Source: CAYQQR01 sp964420035 (GTDB lineage Bacteria > Bacteroidota > Bacteroidia > Bacteroidales > SM23-62). Taken from it: 64,000 nt of DNA. The stretch lies in NCBI GenBank assembly GCA_964420035.1, contig CAYQQR010000006.1, positions 1 through 64,000 of the forward strand, read 5' to 3'. Shown here in pieces: positions 1-9,022 of this stretch. The stretch's first letter is position 1; every line of letters starts with the position of its first letter. The position numbers and the translations under genes are program-made. The notes below the pieces were generated by a model that saw only the letters and a program-made list of their open reading frames with translations, was not told the origin of the DNA and did not search any database.

Positions 1-79
1 CATCTGGTTTTTCTTATAAAGATACAAAATAAAACGCTATTTTAAACTATAGCCGAGAATAACTATAAGTAATTAAAGA

Positions 80-910
80 TCAGCAATATATAGCTCCCGA
101 AACATAATCCACCACTCTCTCAAACATCAGGTTCCTTCCCGAGTTTCCAAACCGCAGCAGTTCGAATTCAGGGTGGTCGCATTGTCTTTTTGCATATTCC
201 ATCAGTACCATAATGGGCCCGTATCCGCAAACCGTAATATGTTCATTGCGGACTAGCGCTTCCACTGCTTCAGTTTCAAAGCCCGAAATTTTTTCAAGTA
301 CCTTTTCATCCTGCTGTTTCCCGGTTCTGGCAGTCACATAGTGGGAGAAATCGGTGGATGCGATCAGCAGCAATTTTTTCCCGGTTTGTTCAGCTGCATG
401 GTGCAGTTTACCGGCAATATCCCTGGCCGTTTTGTACCGCTGATCCCCCATGCAGATAGTAAGAAGCTTGATCTTTGTACCAAGTGCATGAACTAAAAAA
501 GGAAGGATCACCTCTGCTGCATGTTCTTCCGCCTGGGCCCGGGTATCTGCCGGCAGATTGATGGCTTCCATCAGTTCCCTGTCTGCTTCCAGGCTGCCTG
601 AAGGGGTTTTCCAGGCATCGGAATCATCCATCTCCACTGGCAAACCCATTCCGGTATGATTGGGAGTCAGAACAAGGATGCAGTCGGCCTGAACCCGGCT
701 TTCCTCAAGCAGAGCCATAAAGTGTACAGCTACGGGTCCGGAGTATTGATAAGCGGCATGGGGCATGATCCCCCCGATGATCCTTTTTTTCTTATCATGG
801 CTTTTAAACCGGCCCGCTTCTTCCCGGTACATTTGGTCGATAGTCTGTTTTAGCTCCACTGCATCGAGGGGATAAAAACTCCCCGCGTATCTGGGTTCAC
901 GAATATTCAT
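80..910 (-). CDS. amrB: MEMO1-family protein, AmmeMemoRadiSam system protein B
   Basis: A 276-residue protein of the Memo family, structurally related to class III extradiol dioxygenases, with an uncertain reaction. The family's conserved metal-like residues are all visible: His51 in GGIMPHAAYQYSG, His85 in TPNHTG, His190 in STDFSHY and Cys228 in VCGYGP. There is no signal peptide, so it is cytosolic. Its start overlaps the stop of the upstream radical SAM gene by 4 bases (ATGA), so the two are translationally coupled. The AMMECR1 partner (protein A) that often completes this trio is not fused here and is not in the window; it could lie beyond the left edge. Family assignment is secure; biochemical role is not. 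Confidence 0.9.
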   Translation of the reverse strand: MNIREPRYAGSFYPLDAVELKQTIDQMYREEAGRFKSHDKKKRIIGGIMPHAAYQYSGPVAVHFMALLEESRVQADCILVLTPNHTGMGLPVEMDDSDAWKTPSGSLEADRELMEAINLPADTRAQAEEHAAEVILPFLVHALGTKIKLLTICMGDQRYKTARDIAGKLHHAAEQTGKKLLLIASTDFSHYVTARTGKQQDEKVLEKISGFETEAVEALVRNEHITVCGYGPIMVLMEYAKRQCDHPEFELLRFGNSGRNLMFERVVDYVSGAIYC

Positions 911-1917
911 TGCACCAGGGGTTTAAGTTCAGCACCACAGTTCGTGCATTCTCCTTTTTTGTTCAGACCAGTGTTCTTCACCCGGTAACCATCTCGTTTG
1001 ATCAGGATATTTCCACAATCCGTACACCGCGTGTTATGCCCGACCGAAGTATGAATATTTCCAAGATAAACATGATCCAGAACGGAAGAAGCAATGTTGT
1101 AACAATCCAGTAAATCCTGCTTCGGGGTAACCGGTTTATAGAGCTTGTGATGCGGAAAGAACCTGGATATATGTAAAACCGTTTCTTTTCCCAGGCTTGA
1201 TTTAAGCCAGGAAACCATGGAGGTAAATTCTTCCCGGTCATCATTCAGGTCCGGTATCAACAGATAGGTTACCTCAAGATGTTTCCCTGCCTTTCTTATG
1301 ATCTCCATGCTTTTTTTCACAGGTGCAAGACTGGATTCCGTTTGTTCTTTATAGAATTGATTGTTGAATGCTTTCAGGTCAACATTAAAAGCATCGATGT
1401 ACGGAAGTATTTTCTTTAATGGTCCGGGGCTGATAAAACCATTGGTGACTATCACATTTTTCAAACCGGAAGCCTTTGTTCTGCCGGCAATATCCAGCAT
1501 ATATTCATAATATACCGTTGGTTCATTGTAAGTATACGCGACGCCGATATTATCCTGATTGGTCGTGGCCATTTGGTTCATTTCTTCGGCGTCGTAATTA
1601 CGGAACCAGGCATGCCGCATACTTTTCGGTTGTGATATTTCACAATTCTGACAGAAAGAGCATCTTAAATTGCATCCCAGGCTTCCGATAGACAAAATAT
1701 TTTTTCCCGGATGAAAATGATAAAGCGGTTTTTTTTCGATAGGGTCGAAATTAATGCTGGAGACTTTATTGGCCGATTCGGTGATCAACTTACCGTCGTA
1801 GTTGGTCCTTACCTGGCATATACCGGTTTCTCCCGGTTTTAACAAACAGAAATGAGGACACAGACGGCACCTCAGCTTTTTTTCTTCCAGTGTTTCATAG
1901 AATAATGCCTCGTGCAT
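907..1917 (-). CDS. amrS: AmmeMemoRadiSam system radical SAM enzyme
   Basis: A 336-residue radical SAM protein of the PflA-like family that accompanies Memo. The cluster-binding motif CNLRCSFC puts the three [4Fe-4S] ligands at Cys82, Cys86 and Cys89. An N-terminal cysteine group (CRLCPHFC and a further CQV) and a C-terminal four-cysteine knuckle (CTDC and CTNC) are extra metal-site candidates typical of this family. It is first of the two-gene amrS-amrB unit. The substrate is unknown. The Suf system encoded 20 kb away would supply its cluster. Confidence 0.9.
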   Translation of the reverse strand: MHEALFYETLEEKKLRCRLCPHFCLLKPGETGICQVRTNYDGKLITESANKVSSINFDPIEKKPLYHFHPGKNILSIGSLGCNLRCSFCQNCEISQPKSMRHAWFRNYDAEEMNQMATTNQDNIGVAYTYNEPTVYYEYMLDIAGRTKASGLKNVIVTNGFISPGPLKKILPYIDAFNVDLKAFNNQFYKEQTESSLAPVKKSMEIIRKAGKHLEVTYLLIPDLNDDREEFTSMVSWLKSSLGKETVLHISRFFPHHKLYKPVTPKQDLLDCYNIASSVLDHVYLGNIHTSVGHNTRCTDCGNILIKRDGYRVKNTGLNKKGECTNCGAELKPLVQ

Positions 1918-2046
1918 GGATTATCTTCTTAAGTCAGCCTTTTTCTAATTTAACATCCTTTTTAAGGATTTCAAAATTTGAATGCTGTGTTACCTAACAG
2001 AATAATGGCATTCGGAGCTATGAAGCTCAGGGATCCATACAAGCAA

Positions 2047-4221
2047 TTAAAACCAGTAACCGATATTGATATAGCTGATGAGCGAACTTTTACGGGCAGC
2101 TTTCATAATGGTAAGCTGGATGGGTCCAATGGCAGATTTATGGGCGATGCTTATTCCATAACCTGTGTGAATATCATGGTTGGTGAATAATTGGGGAATA
2201 GTGGAAGTCAGGTTACCTGCATTAAATTTTAAGATGGTATAAAAATTCCTCCAGAAATTCACCTGGAGATCCGCTGTTCCTACTACGGCATACTTATTGA
2301 ACTTCTCCATGAATTCGAATCCGACAAAAGGAATTACTCCGTTGCGGTAAGTGTCATTCAGTCCGCCCATATATGCCAGGTAAGGTAAAGGAATACTCTT
2401 TCCATAAGAGCCGGTACCGTATATGGATGTAATTAGTGTTGCACGGGGATTCAGCCGGTAAGCTTTGCCCATATTGGCATACAGGAAGTGGATAGGGACA
2501 AATTTCTTCTTGTTGATGTATTTATATTCTGCTTGAAGTGCAAAACCCCTGGTCGGGAAGAAATAATCATCATAGGTGTCAATCTCAATAAAACCAAACA
2601 GGTTGTAATAATTGTCCGCTGTTTTATCAAAATCCAAGGGATTCACATTGGGATTGATAATAAGATTTTCAAATTCAAGTCCCAATCCTATTCCATAAAA
2701 CCGGCCGATATTTGATCGCGTATACAAACGGATGGAATTTTCGGTATACCTGAATTTGGATACCCGTACTTCCTCCTGAAAAAGATCCACGTCGAAAGTA
2801 TTGAATTCATATTCAATTGCGGCTCCCGGCTTCCAGCCTTTGTTGATAAAATAACTAAAATTGAAACGCGGATATTCTCCCAGTCCTGCACTCAGGGATA
2901 ATTTGCTGCCGTCAAACAGGAGGTTTCTGAAAGTAGTGTTGAGATTCAGAGAAGCTTTGTAATCGCTGTCATAATGCAATCCAACCCGGAACAATCCGCC
3001 TGTTCTTTCTTGAACGTTCACAATAAGCTTTACCCCGTCTTTCAGGGGTTCAAGTGTGTAGGTCACTTTGGTGAAATAGAGACTGGCGTACACTCGTTTT
3101 ATGGCCTCAGTTATATCGGAGGTGGTAAACTTATTCCTGTCAACCAGCTTTAACTTTCCCTTTACCAGTTGAGGAGAGACATTGTTTAATCCCTGAATTT
3201 CAATTTTATACAACAAAAGAGAATCTTCGGCACCCGGGATTATCGCAGGTTTGGACCTGATGTTTCCAGCCCTTTTTATGGAATCTGCCAGGGCCATGAT
3301 TTCATCAAACATTTCCCGGGCAGCTATTTCTCCCTTCCGGATGATTGAATCGGCGTCATTAAAACTGGCCGCAGTATAATCTCCCATTTCAGGGTTTATG
3401 AGCAGGTCACTCATTTTTAATGTTTTTATTAATTTCTCGCTGGAATAGAAGAAAATGGCCTGTTCCATTACCTTGAGGAAATTATCTATTTCCTCCCGCT
3501 CATAGCTTCCATGAGTCACATCCACACCGATGATGATATCGGCCCCCATTGCCTTGGCCTGATCTGCAGGAAAGTTGTTGATTAGGCCGCCATCGACAAG
3601 CAGGTGACCATTAACCTCGATGGGTGTAAAAACACTGGGAATGGACATGGTGGCCCTGAGGGCGTCCGGCAGGTTTCCTTCTTTCAGTACCACTTCTTCT
3701 CCCGTGGTGATATCAACACCAATGCAGCGGAACGGGATGGGGAATTTGCTGAAATCGTTTATATCATAGACGGGTGCACATAAACCGGAAAGCAGGTTTT
3801 CGATATGCTGGCCGGTGACTACACCGGGGGGGAGTTTAAGTTTTTTTTCCCGAATGGGGAAAGAAACAAAGTACTTATCCTCATCCTCCTTTTCTTCAAC
3901 AGACAATTCCCGGCGCGGGATATCATCCGTCAGGAGATAATCCCAATCCTGGACCTTGGCGATGCTGTCGAGCTGATCTGCAGAGTATCCTATGGAATAC
4001 AGTCCGCCCACGATACCGCCCATGCTGGTTCCCGCGATGTAATCAACGGGCATTCCGACTTCTTCAAGGACCTTAATGACGCCCACGTGTGCCAGGCCCT
4101 TGGCGCCCCCGCCGCTTAATACCAGTCCCACCTTGGGTCTTTCCAACCTGTTTTGCTGGGCATGGATCATATCCTGACCGCGCAGAAAGATGCATAACAG
4201 GATGAGCAAGGATGGTTTCAT
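2047..4221 (-). CDS. Patatin-like phospholipase fused to a POTRA/BamA-type outer-membrane barrel
   Basis: A 724-residue protein with an N-terminal hydrophobic export signal. A patatin domain covers about residues 28-320: the oxyanion loop is SGGGAKG (36-42), the nucleophile Ser66 lies in GTSMGG and the partner Asp210 in DGG. A single POTRA-like domain follows (about 330-415), then a 16-strand-type barrel ending in an aromatic C-terminal residue (GYWF), as expected for Bam-dependent insertion. This is the PlpD-like type V-related architecture, common in Bacteroidetes. The catalytic dyad is intact, so lipid acyl hydrolase activity is expected at or beyond the outer membrane. In these relatives the patatin domain may stay periplasmic or be exposed. 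The gene sits 68 bases downstream of the sensor-phosphatase gene on the same strand. Confidence 0.88.
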   Translation of the reverse strand: MKPSLLILLCIFLRGQDMIHAQQNRLERPKVGLVLSGGGAKGLAHVGVIKVLEEVGMPVDYIAGTSMGGIVGGLYSIGYSADQLDSIAKVQDWDYLLTDDIPRRELSVEEKEDEDKYFVSFPIREKKLKLPPGVVTGQHIENLLSGLCAPVYDINDFSKFPIPFRCIGVDITTGEEVVLKEGNLPDALRATMSIPSVFTPIEVNGHLLVDGGLINNFPADQAKAMGADIIIGVDVTHGSYEREEIDNFLKVMEQAIFFYSSEKLIKTLKMSDLLINPEMGDYTAASFNDADSIIRKGEIAAREMFDEIMALADSIKRAGNIRSKPAIIPGAEDSLLLYKIEIQGLNNVSPQLVKGKLKLVDRNKFTTSDITEAIKRVYASLYFTKVTYTLEPLKDGVKLIVNVQERTGGLFRVGLHYDSDYKASLNLNTTFRNLLFDGSKLSLSAGLGEYPRFNFSYFINKGWKPGAAIEYEFNTFDVDLFQEEVRVSKFRYTENSIRLYTRSNIGRFYGIGLGLEFENLIINPNVNPLDFDKTADNYYNLFGFIEIDTYDDYFFPTRGFALQAEYKYINKKKFVPIHFLYANMGKAYRLNPRATLITSIYGTGSYGKSIPLPYLAYMGGLNDTYRNGVIPFVGFEFMEKFNKYAVVGTADLQVNFWRNFYTILKFNAGNLTSTIPQLFTNHDIHTGYGISIAHKSAIGPIQLTIMKAARKSSLISYINIGYWF

Positions 4222-4289
4222 ACATTAAATCTAACGGGGATTCCAATAAGCTATGATAAAGGAATGTGAAAATAAAGTTATTTCTCCGG

Positions 4290-7200
4290 TCATATCCTCA
4301 CCCCGATCACCAGGATGTCGTCTATCTGGTCGTAAGGATTCCCGTCCGGATCCGGGGTGTTAATCCATTCATGAAGGGTTTTATCCAGGATATCCTTTTG
4401 TTCTTCCATGGACCGGTCCTGAATGCTCAGCAGAAGCTCTTTAAATTGCTTGTATTTGAATTTTTTCCCGTCCGGTCCTCCGAACTGGTCGGCATATCCA
4501 TCCGAGAAAAGATAAAAAGTATCTCCTTGTTCCAGTTCCACCTGGTGTTTCCTGAAGGGTTCTATCCGTTCATGGATGGCCACCGGCATACGATCGGCCT
4601 TGGTTTCCTGAAGCTCATTGCTTTTGATCAGATACAGCGGGTTATTGGCCCCTGCAAACCGCATTATTTTTTTATCCTTATCGATCACTGTCAGGGCCAT
4701 ATCCATGCCGTCTTTGGCTTCGTTTTCCTTTCCTCTTTGATGCAAGGATTCGATAACATTGCCGCGTAATTTTTCAAGGATCTCATCCGGATCCGTAATA
4801 CCGTTTTCCCGTATGATCTTATTAAGAAAACTCACGCCAAGCATACTCATAAAGGCGCCCGGAACACCATGACCGGTGCAGTCGGCTGCTATGACCACGA
4901 TCTGCCCGTTGCTTTCCGAAATCCAGTAGAAATCACCGCTGACGATATCTCGCGGCTTAAAGAATATGAAATGTCCCTTGAAACACTCTTCGAGAAAATC
5001 ATGTTCCGGCAGTACGGCATTTTGAATCCGGTAGGCGTAATGTATACTGTCGGTGATCTCTTTTTTTTGTCGTTCCAGGGTAATATTTTTAGCCCTGATC
5101 TCGGCCGTTCTTTCCCTGACAAGCTGCTCCAGCCGTTCATTTTTCTCGCGCAGTCGGCGCAGACTGATCTGAATGGCAAGATAGATGATAAGGAGCAGCA
5201 GCAAACCATAGGCAATATATGCCAGCAGGGTGCGGTACCAGGGGGGTAAAACTGTAAAATCGAAGGAAGCCGGAAGACTTTCGTGGTCGTATACGTTTAT
5301 GGCCTTCACTTCAAATGCATAATCCCCTTCCTTCAGGTTTGTAAAGGGTGCCGCGGTAAGCTTCGACCATTTCGACCAGGCTGTATCATATCCATGCAGG
5401 CGGTAAGAAAACTCGATCTTTTCTTCCTGGTCGTAGTAGGGTGCCGAATAGGTAAATTCAATATGATTCAGCTTAAAATCCAGTACGGGGTTATAGTCCC
5501 GGAGTTCCCCGGCGGGCAGATGGCCGAAATACAGTACTGAATCGTTAAAAGTGCTGGTACGGTTGAGCAGGGCATGGTAGACTTTGTCGAATTCCTTTTC
5601 CTGGTTCACATCATAGCGGATCAAGCCATCTGCAGCGCCTATCCACAACAAACCTTCCGGACCGGTATACAGGGTGTTGATCTTCCCCATATCGATGGCT
5701 TTGAAAGGATCGGTGATCATTGCTCCACTTTCCTTTTCAAATGCCACCACCCGGTTATCCAGAACCAAATAAACGAATTGTTCCTGTTCCCTGACGGCAC
5801 TCAGGGGGAGGTTCATATCGTTTTGCATAAAGCTGGCCGGACTGAAAAATCCACGGGTGAAATTTTCATCGTCTTTCAGGGAGTCCGGTACCGATTCCCT
5901 GACGATCATTTCATCTGTAAAGACCTGCATGCCCTGGCGGTTACCGAAAACTACACTGTCACCCAGACTGAAAGGAAGGACCCAGTCGTCACTCAGGCCG
6001 TCAAATTCACCGGTATAGCGGGTGAAGCGGCAGCTCATATCCGGAGTGATGATAAGCTTGACAATGCCCTGAAAACTGCTGCCCAACCATAATTCGGTCC
6101 CTTCATACAGGGAACTCCTGTTTTCCGCGATTCCTTTAATATTGATCTTAACGTCGTCGAATCTCTTGATCTCCCGCCATGGACCGTACTTTTTAAAGGC
6201 CACCAGGCCATCGGATCCCCCCACATACAGAATCCGGTTCTCAGGCTCGTAATAGACAGAAAAAGCATTGATCTCCGAAATTTGCCGGGGCCGGTTGGTT
6301 CTCAATGTGTAAAGGCCCTCGTTAGTACCCACGATCAATTGACCATTAATGATGTTCAGGTTCCATACCTGGTAGGCAAAATTCGGGATTTCAGCGAACC
6401 GGTAGGATTGGGTCAGCATGTTTTGATCTTCCTGGACGAAAAGACCGTTCGAGGTTCCGACATAAAAAAGGCCTTTATACTTAATTATGGAGTGAATGCT
6501 GCCTGACAATCCGGTGTTATCCCGGTAATAGGAAATGGGCGAGGCGTAATCCACCTTACTTATCCCGTTATTCAGCGCCAGCCATAAATTATGAAAATCA
6601 TCCTGGGATACAGACTTAATATCATTAACGCGGAGTCCGGAATTCTTATTGATTATGCTGAGGATCTCACCCTGACCATCAACGATGAGCAGACCTTCTG
6701 ACAGGGTGTTCAATGCAAAATGGCCGTCATACAGTTTTATCCCCCCGATGATCTGGCTCTGCAGGATAAAATCTTCATGGGTGGGATACAATGACCTAAA
6801 AGCGCTCGATGTGGAAGATGGATCGTAACGAAAAAAGCCGGCTTCCTGGGTGACCAGAAAAATATCTTCTCCCTCCAGGTTTAGCATGGCAAAAATACCC
6901 AGATCAGCAAAGCGTTCACCTCCCGGGACCAGGGAAAGCAGGTCGCTTTCAAGGCTCATCAAACCTTTTCCCCGTTCTCGTGCATAAAAACGTCCGTTTA
7001 CATAAAATGAGGTATGAAAGGAAGTTTCCGGATAAATGACACTGATCTTTTTCCCATCATAAACAAAAACAGCTTCATAGGCCTGAAAATAGACCCTTTC
7101 ACCGGTGGCGTAGGTTTTCCATATCGTACTGAAAAAACGATCCTCTTCCGGCAGGGAATCGGAGAGTGAAGTATAAACCAGCTGTCCCTTGGCATCATGA

Positions 7201-7514
7201 TCCAGGTATCCGAATTCATTCTGTGATCCGACATATATGGTCCCGTCCGGTGCCTTATCCAGGGAAGTGACATAGGCTCCCTGCCTGACAGGTATAAAGG
7301 ACCAGTTACGGCCGTTGTAGCTAAGGATGCCGTTGGCATTACCCGAAAATACAAGATTTCTGTCATCCACGACAATGGCCAGGTTCAATGCATCATAGAT
7401 CCGGCCATAATCCATGTTGGTATAATTCCGAATGGGTTTGCGTATGTTCTGGGCGCCGGCGACAATGGAAAGGCAGAAACCAAAAATGAGTGGAATGATG
7501 AGCTTTTTATGCAT
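4290..7514 (-). CDS. Periplasmic beta-propeller sensor with cytoplasmic SpoIIE/PP2C-type phosphatase
   Basis: A 1074-residue membrane sensor. After a signal peptide come Reg_prop-type two-component propeller repeats (about 30-640), a Y_Y_Y immunoglobulin-like domain (about 660-735), one transmembrane helix starting near PPWYRTLLAYIAYG, a coiled-coil linker (RRLREKNERLEQL) and a C-terminal PP2C/SpoIIE phosphatase domain (about 830-1074). Metal-binding aspartates are intact in VSGDFYW, ADCTGHG, LFSDGYADQ and DQIDDILV. The usual output for this propeller architecture is a histidine kinase; here it is a serine phosphatase. That suggests control of a phosphorylated anti-anti-sigma-type partner, which is not in the window. 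The gene starts 24 bases after the stop of a FecR-like secreted protein, which is probably in the same operon. Confidence 0.9.
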   Translation of the reverse strand: MHKKLIIPLIFGFCLSIVAGAQNIRKPIRNYTNMDYGRIYDALNLAIVVDDRNLVFSGNANGILSYNGRNWSFIPVRQGAYVTSLDKAPDGTIYVGSQNEFGYLDHDAKGQLVYTSLSDSLPEEDRFFSTIWKTYATGERVYFQAYEAVFVYDGKKISVIYPETSFHTSFYVNGRFYARERGKGLMSLESDLLSLVPGGERFADLGIFAMLNLEGEDIFLVTQEAGFFRYDPSSTSSAFRSLYPTHEDFILQSQIIGGIKLYDGHFALNTLSEGLLIVDGQGEILSIINKNSGLRVNDIKSVSQDDFHNLWLALNNGISKVDYASPISYYRDNTGLSGSIHSIIKYKGLFYVGTSNGLFVQEDQNMLTQSYRFAEIPNFAYQVWNLNIINGQLIVGTNEGLYTLRTNRPRQISEINAFSVYYEPENRILYVGGSDGLVAFKKYGPWREIKRFDDVKINIKGIAENRSSLYEGTELWLGSSFQGIVKLIITPDMSCRFTRYTGEFDGLSDDWVLPFSLGDSVVFGNRQGMQVFTDEMIVRESVPDSLKDDENFTRGFFSPASFMQNDMNLPLSAVREQEQFVYLVLDNRVVAFEKESGAMITDPFKAIDMGKINTLYTGPEGLLWIGAADGLIRYDVNQEKEFDKVYHALLNRTSTFNDSVLYFGHLPAGELRDYNPVLDFKLNHIEFTYSAPYYDQEEKIEFSYRLHGYDTAWSKWSKLTAAPFTNLKEGDYAFEVKAINVYDHESLPASFDFTVLPPWYRTLLAYIAYGLLLLLIIYLAIQISLRRLREKNERLEQLVRERTAEIRAKNITLERQKKEITDSIHYAYRIQNAVLPEHDFLEECFKGHFIFFKPRDIVSGDFYWISESNGQIVVIAADCTGHGVPGAFMSMLGVSFLNKIIRENGITDPDEILEKLRGNVIESLHQRGKENEAKDGMDMALTVIDKDKKIMRFAGANNPLYLIKSNELQETKADRMPVAIHERIEPFRKHQVELEQGDTFYLFSDGYADQFGGPDGKKFKYKQFKELLLSIQDRSMEEQKDILDKTLHEWINTPDPDGNPYDQIDDILVIGVRI

Positions 7515-7538
7515 TGAACGGGAATATCGGGTACGGGT

Positions 7539-8330
7539 CTAATCTTCTTTCGCCAGTCCGAATTCTTTCTCCAGCCAGCCAATCACATCATCATTATCCG
7601 GTTTACCGTAGAAATCAATGATGTGTGAGATTACTTCGTTGACTTTCCTGTTGTAGGGCTCCCCTTCCAGTTCATCCAGTAAGATCCCTGCTTCTTCCTT
7701 AAGGGCTGCTCTATCGGGTTGAACGAGTTGAAATTCGCTGATATAGGTGGGATTTTCTTTTTTAAGATAGAACAGCTTCATGACAGGGTCATCCGGTTTT
7801 TCAATGAAAGCATTGTCTACCGTTAGAAGATTCGACTTATCGATGATCAGTGTTTTATCTTCAAAAGGCAGTTTTTTGTTGATCTCTTCGTCGTTATAGG
7901 TATACCGGATGAAGAAAAAATTCTCCTCGTCCATTGGAAAACGGTAGGGATTGATGTGGTACGTCGCCCGGTTCAGAAGGACCATTGCATCCGAAAATTC
8001 ATTTTGAAGATCGATGATGTTGTTGATGGCACCTCCCCGGGTACTCAGGTTATTGATGGCAGGAAGAAAGTTGCTCTTACCGGTTGAAAAATCCTCATAA
8101 TTTCCTGAAGTCAGTATATAGCGTCCCTTTTCCGGGTTGATAACGGCAGCCCGTGAAGAAGGACTGCCGAATGAAAGATTTTCTTCCTGCTCGAATTCAT
8201 CACCCTGGTTCATGGATTGGCCGGTCTGGACATAGATGATCTGTCCATTGACCTTGATAACCCTGTAGTTCTGTCCCTGAAGCATCAGGGGAATGGCAAT
8301 CAGGAAGGCAATTATTCCAAGAGATCTCAT
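7539..8330 (-). CDS. Secreted FecR-like protein of unknown function
   Basis: I place the start at the ATG at 8328-8330 (MRSLGIIAFLIAIPL), which gives a clean signal peptide cleaved near LQGQ and a 263-residue product. A start 63 bases further upstream is also open but adds a non-signal-like segment and would overlap the promoter. The mature N-terminus (VNGQIIYVQTG, then NQGDEF and AVINPEKGRYIL) looks like the FecR-type beta domain used to sense or scaffold in the envelope. The C-terminal 120 residues are acidic and helical with no recognised motif. It lies 24 bases upstream of the sensor-phosphatase gene, so a periplasmic partner role is an inference from context. Confidence 0.7.
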   Translation of the reverse strand: MRSLGIIAFLIAIPLMLQGQNYRVIKVNGQIIYVQTGQSMNQGDEFEQEENLSFGSPSSRAAVINPEKGRYILTSGNYEDFSTGKSNFLPAINNLSTRGGAINNIIDLQNEFSDAMVLLNRATYHINPYRFPMDEENFFFIRYTYNDEEINKKLPFEDKTLIIDKSNLLTVDNAFIEKPDDPVMKLFYLKKENPTYISEFQLVQPDRAALKEEAGILLDELEGEPYNRKVNEVISHIIDFYGKPDNDDVIGWLEKEFGLAKED

Positions 8331-8346
8331 AGCCGTATGTTTTATA

Positions 8347-8377
8347 CAAAAATATAAAAGTGGAAGCATAAAGTAAA
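8347..8377 (-). promoter_or_regulatory. Bacteroidetes-type promoter for the FecR-like / sensor-phosphatase unit
   Basis: On the minus strand, TATTTTTG (8347-8354) matches the -7 consensus TAnnTTTG. It is preceded by a 19-base spacer and TTTA (8374-8377), one base off the -33 TTTG. The predicted transcript would start near 8341, about a dozen bases before the chosen ATG at 8330. Confidence 0.5.
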
Positions 8378-8480
8378 TACGTTTATGAGACAAAAAAATT
8401 CTTTTTTAGGTTGCACCCCGGATCATTAGTAGAATTCAATAAGACCACGGACCACAGGGAAGACCACGGGCCACGCCATG

Positions 8481-8496
8481 CCTGCCTTCAGGCAGG
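8481..8496. repeat. Short GC-rich palindrome (CCTGCCT / AGGCAGG)
   Basis: Perfect 7-base arms CCTGCCT and AGGCAGG are separated by two bases. The same word, extended to 11-base arms, recurs at 44839-44864, so this looks like a dispersed intergenic palindrome. Just upstream is a tandem-like run of GACCACGG words. Confidence 0.6.
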
Positions 8497-8637
8497 GACG
8501 ACGGAGGATGGCACGTTTATAGGTTTCGATAATTCTTCGCGCAGCAGGTAATCTCTAAAACCCATATTTCCCAAGTTTATGATTTCGGATTTCATTAACG
8601 TGGTCCACTCAAAATACAGCTTTTCCAGGGCTATCAA
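8488..8637 (-). pseudogene. Short coding-like fragment, possibly a degraded four-helix-bundle gene
   Basis: A 49-codon open stretch starting at a TTG (8635-8637) and ending inside the CCTGCC palindrome. It encodes a helical peptide with LEKLYFEWTTL, GFRDYLLREEL and VPSSV. The order 'aromatic helix, FRDxLLRxxL, VPSS' faintly recalls the middle of the S23/IVP-type four-helix-bundle proteins, where the next residues would be NIAEG. Here the frame stops instead. No start ATG of its own and low similarity make this a weak call; it may be chance. The rest of the gap 8331-8667 holds only the promoter and the palindrome. Confidence 0.2.
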
Positions 8638-8667
8638 TTCATGTTATCATAAGAATCCCGAATGAAA

Positions 8668-8865
8668 TCAATACTTCTTAAAATGATCCTTGAAATGGGA
8701 GAAGGAAATGTCCTCGAATTTGGAGTTTTCGTTGTCGTAAACCCTGAAGAAGGGGGGACGGTCGTTGGCTGAAGGAATGTAATCGTACTTATAAAATCCG
8801 TTCAGTTCAAATTTGATCAGTTGCGTGCCTGATTCAAATTCCTTAATGCACTTACACTTCTTCAT
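8668..8865 (-). CDS. Small hypothetical protein (65 residues)
   Basis: A lysine- and aromatic-rich 65-residue protein starting MKKCKCIKEFESG and ending HFKDHFKKY, with no signal peptide or membrane segment. I do not recognise a family. Support for it being real: an ATG start, a TATTTTTG -7 box 28 bases upstream, a codon pattern free of stops on an otherwise stop-rich stretch, and isolation as a single transcription unit. Its amphipathic beta-like composition (LIKFELNGFYKYDYI) suggests a small globular domain. Confidence 0.55.
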   Translation of the reverse strand: MKKCKCIKEFESGTQLIKFELNGFYKYDYIPSANDRPPFFRVYDNENSKFEDISFSHFKDHFKKY

Positions 8866-8892
8866 ATCTGTACCCTTTAAAATTTATGACTG

Positions 8893-8900
8893 CAAAAATA
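8893..8900 (-). promoter_or_regulatory. -7 box for the 65-residue ORF
   Basis: TATTTTTG on the minus strand fits TAnnTTTG. No good -33 TTTG is found 18-21 bases upstream, so only the -7 element is supported. Confidence 0.35.
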
Positions 8901-8980
8901 ATAGAATTATTTTAAATAAGGATATGTTGTATAAATGGATTAAGAATGAGGATGTGGGTACCGTTTGGCACCGTTTAGGA

Positions 8981-9022
8981 CAGATTAAGTGATTAAGAGA
9001 TTAAGAGCTAAAGAGCTTAAGG
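8981..9022. repeat. Low-complexity GATTAAGA word repeat
   Basis: Imperfect tandem copies of (G)ATTAAGA and AAGAGCTTAA-like words overlap the very end of the lipoprotein gene. Just before it is a direct repeat ACCGTTT.GG. Similar tracts occur at 33661-33698 and 51991-52070. Confidence 0.6.

Noticed and set aside
1..79. Start codon of a minus-strand gene at 1-3 (CAT)
   Set aside because: Only three bases are visible; no claim is possible.
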